Of a stretch of 64,000 bases of DNA, positions 62,845 to 64,000 are shown piece after piece (positions within the stretch are counted from its first letter, which is position 1; each line of letters begins with the position of its first letter). Under the pieces are notes generated by a model. That model was not told the origin of the DNA, did not search any database, and saw only the letters and a program-made list of their open reading frames with translations. A program made the translations under genes and the position numbers. Source of the stretch: Sulfurospirillum arcachonense DSM 9755 (GTDB lineage Bacteria; Campylobacterota; Campylobacteria; Campylobacterales; Sulfurospirillaceae); assembly GCF_000597725.1 (NCBI RefSeq), contig NZ_JFBL01000005.1, positions 1 through 64,000 of the forward strand, given 5' to 3'.

Positions 62845-64000
62845 ATGGAAAATCTATTATTAATCATATTTTTAACAATCGCAATTGCAACTGTTCTCAA
62901 CATTATTTTAAAAAGATTTGAAATATCCCATATTATCGGTTATATCATAACGGGTACTATAATCAGTGATATTTTTGGATTTAATGGGCTCAATATCTAC
63001 TCTTTGGAGCTTATCGGAGAGTTTGGAATAGTCTTTTTAATGTTTACAATAGGACTAGAACTCAGTCTGCATAAAATAAAAAAGATGAAAGATATCTTGC
63101 TTACCAATGGTCTGTTGCAAGTTTTATGTAGTGTTACGGTTATCTTTTTACTTGCGTATTATCTTTTCAAACTTGATTTAAATACATCACTTATCATCTC
63201 TTTTGCATTTTCACTTTCATCAACGGCTATTGTACTGACATATCTCAAAAAATCAAAAGATATTCTCACTCCTTATGGGCAAAAATCTATGGGGATACTT
63301 ATATTTCAGGATTTAGCTGTTATCCCTATCTTGTTGCTTATTACTTTTTTATCAAATGACACTTTGTCTATGGGTGAAGTTTTACTTCAAACAGTAGTAT
63401 CTGGTGTTTTGATACTTGCTTTTATGTTTACTATTGGTGAAAAAATAGTCGATGCCTTACTAAGATTTTCAGCAAAAACGCAACTAGAAGAGTTGTTTTT
63501 AGGCTCTGTTTTTTCTATCGTTATTGGAGCATCTTTACTTGCACATCAGTTTGGCTTTACTTACTCTTTAGGCGCATTTATAGCAGGTATGATTATAGCA
63601 GACACAAAATACAATGTAAAAGTAGAATCAGATATCTCTAGCTATAAAGATTTGTTGCTTGGTGTCTTTTTCTTTGGGGTGGGTACAAAGATAGATGTAA
63701 TCTACTTTATAGAAAATCTTCATATTATTGTTTTTATCTTTGCATTGGTGATGCTTTTTAAAGGGCTGGTTATATATGCGATTATAAGACGTAACTCAGA
63801 TAAAAATACCTCGGCAAAAACCGCTTTAGCTTTGGCTCAAATAGGTGAATTTTCTTTTGCAATCTTCGCCCTTGCTGGTTTAGAAAAACTCATAACACAA
63901 GAGATGGCTAGTCTTTTAATACTCACAAGTGTTATCTCTATGATCCTTACTCCGTTTATACTAAATCATATTTATAAACTCTCATCTTATTTTGAAAAAG
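62845..64000 (+). CDS. CPA2-family cation:proton antiporter (KefB-like), truncated by the window
   Basis: 385 codons to the window edge with no stop. Starts MENLLLIIFLTIAIATVLN and shows the CPA2 signatures ISHIIGYIITGTI, GLELSL and FQDLAVIPILLLI, with ten or more spans. It belongs to the KefB/KefC-type Na+ or K+/H+ antiporters. Any C-terminal TrkA-N regulatory domain would lie beyond the window. TATAAT boxes at 62822-62827 and 62834-62839 precede it; the ribosome binding site is weak (AGG close to the ATG). Confidence 0.9.
   Translation, partial: MENLLLIIFLTIAIATVLNIILKRFEISHIIGYIITGTIISDIFGFNGLNIYSLELIGEFGIVFLMFTIGLELSLHKIKKMKDILLTNGLLQVLCSVTVIFLLAYYLFKLDLNTSLIISFAFSLSSTAIVLTYLKKSKDILTPYGQKSMGILIFQDLAVIPILLLITFLSNDTLSMGEVLLQTVVSGVLILAFMFTIGEKIVDALLRFSAKTQLEELFLGSVFSIVIGASLLAHQFGFTYSLGAFIAGMIIADTKYNVKVESDISSYKDLLLGVFFFGVGTKIDVIYFIENLHIIVFIFALVMLFKGLVIYAIIRRNSDKNTSAKTALALAQIGEFSFAIFALAGLEKLITQEMASLLILTSVISMILTPFILNHIYKLSSYFEK

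Overview
The window is a low-GC (roughly 30%), gene-dense chromosomal segment of a Campylobacterota bacterium (Epsilonproteobacteria). The best fit is a free-living, sulfur-metabolising Sulfurimonas-, Sulfuricurvum- or Arcobacter-like lineage. The basis is the ruvC/dnaA/dnaN/gyrB origin cluster with TTCACAT-type DnaA boxes, ThyX, flagellar hook genes behind GG-N10-GC sigma-54 promoters, histidine kinases with the MIAHQWRQPL H-box, and two polysulfide-reductase-type operons. The genus is an inference. No IS element, prophage or CRISPR array was seen.

Layout. 1-480: start of a leftward gene at the edge with a long hairpin-rich 5' leader. 0.5-2.2 kb: an exported protein with a duplicated two-Cys module, a BI-1 membrane protein and ThiD2. 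2.2-12.6 kb (minus): two psrABC-type molybdoenzyme operons; the upstream one also encodes a three-domain rhodanese lipoprotein and a cytochrome-like protein with no haem motif. 13-18 kb: bioC, secG, a polysaccharide deacetylase, frr, pyrE, an RDD protein, an MFS transporter and fliL. 18.4-27.2 kb: typA, then fliK-flgD-flgE1 and flgE2. 27.3-35.3 kb: thyX, ruvC, a bipartite oriC around dnaA, dnaN, gyrB, a degenerate GGDEF-EAL protein and queF. 35.3-43.7 kb: an HD protein, SRP RNA, a GAF histidine kinase, small proteins, ZnuBC-like transporter genes, a cytoplasmic chemoreceptor with a CZB zinc domain, tRNA-Ser(GGA) and a Fur-family regulator. 44-53.4 kb: a CyuA-like desulfidase, an FAD dehydrogenase, a two-component pair, a diguanylate cyclase, an ADP-ribosylglycohydrolase and a carboxyethyl-ornithine-synthase-like enzyme. 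53.5-59.7 kb: a predicted stand-alone RNA, then a C4-dicarboxylate module: DASS transporter, orphan Bug/TctC binding protein, TctDE-like two-component system and malate dehydrogenase. 59.7-64 kb: a methyltransferase, a DKDG-repeat lipoprotein, a membrane protein, a small Lys-rich protein and a truncated CPA2 antiporter.

The main signals not explained by genes are these. (1) A dispersed palindromic motif, consensus TTTACATGTARA, has its TACATGTA core 22 times by my count, against about 3 expected from composition. It occurs on both strands, in genes and between them, and forms inverted pairs that look like terminators. (2) Three structured RNA candidates lie at 9-277 (minus), 43888-44051 and 53488-53646 (plus, with its own promoter and a short terminator). 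(3) A 21-nt leader element is shared by typA and the left-edge gene, each time followed by a hairpin abutting the ribosome binding site. All counts and pairings were made by eye.
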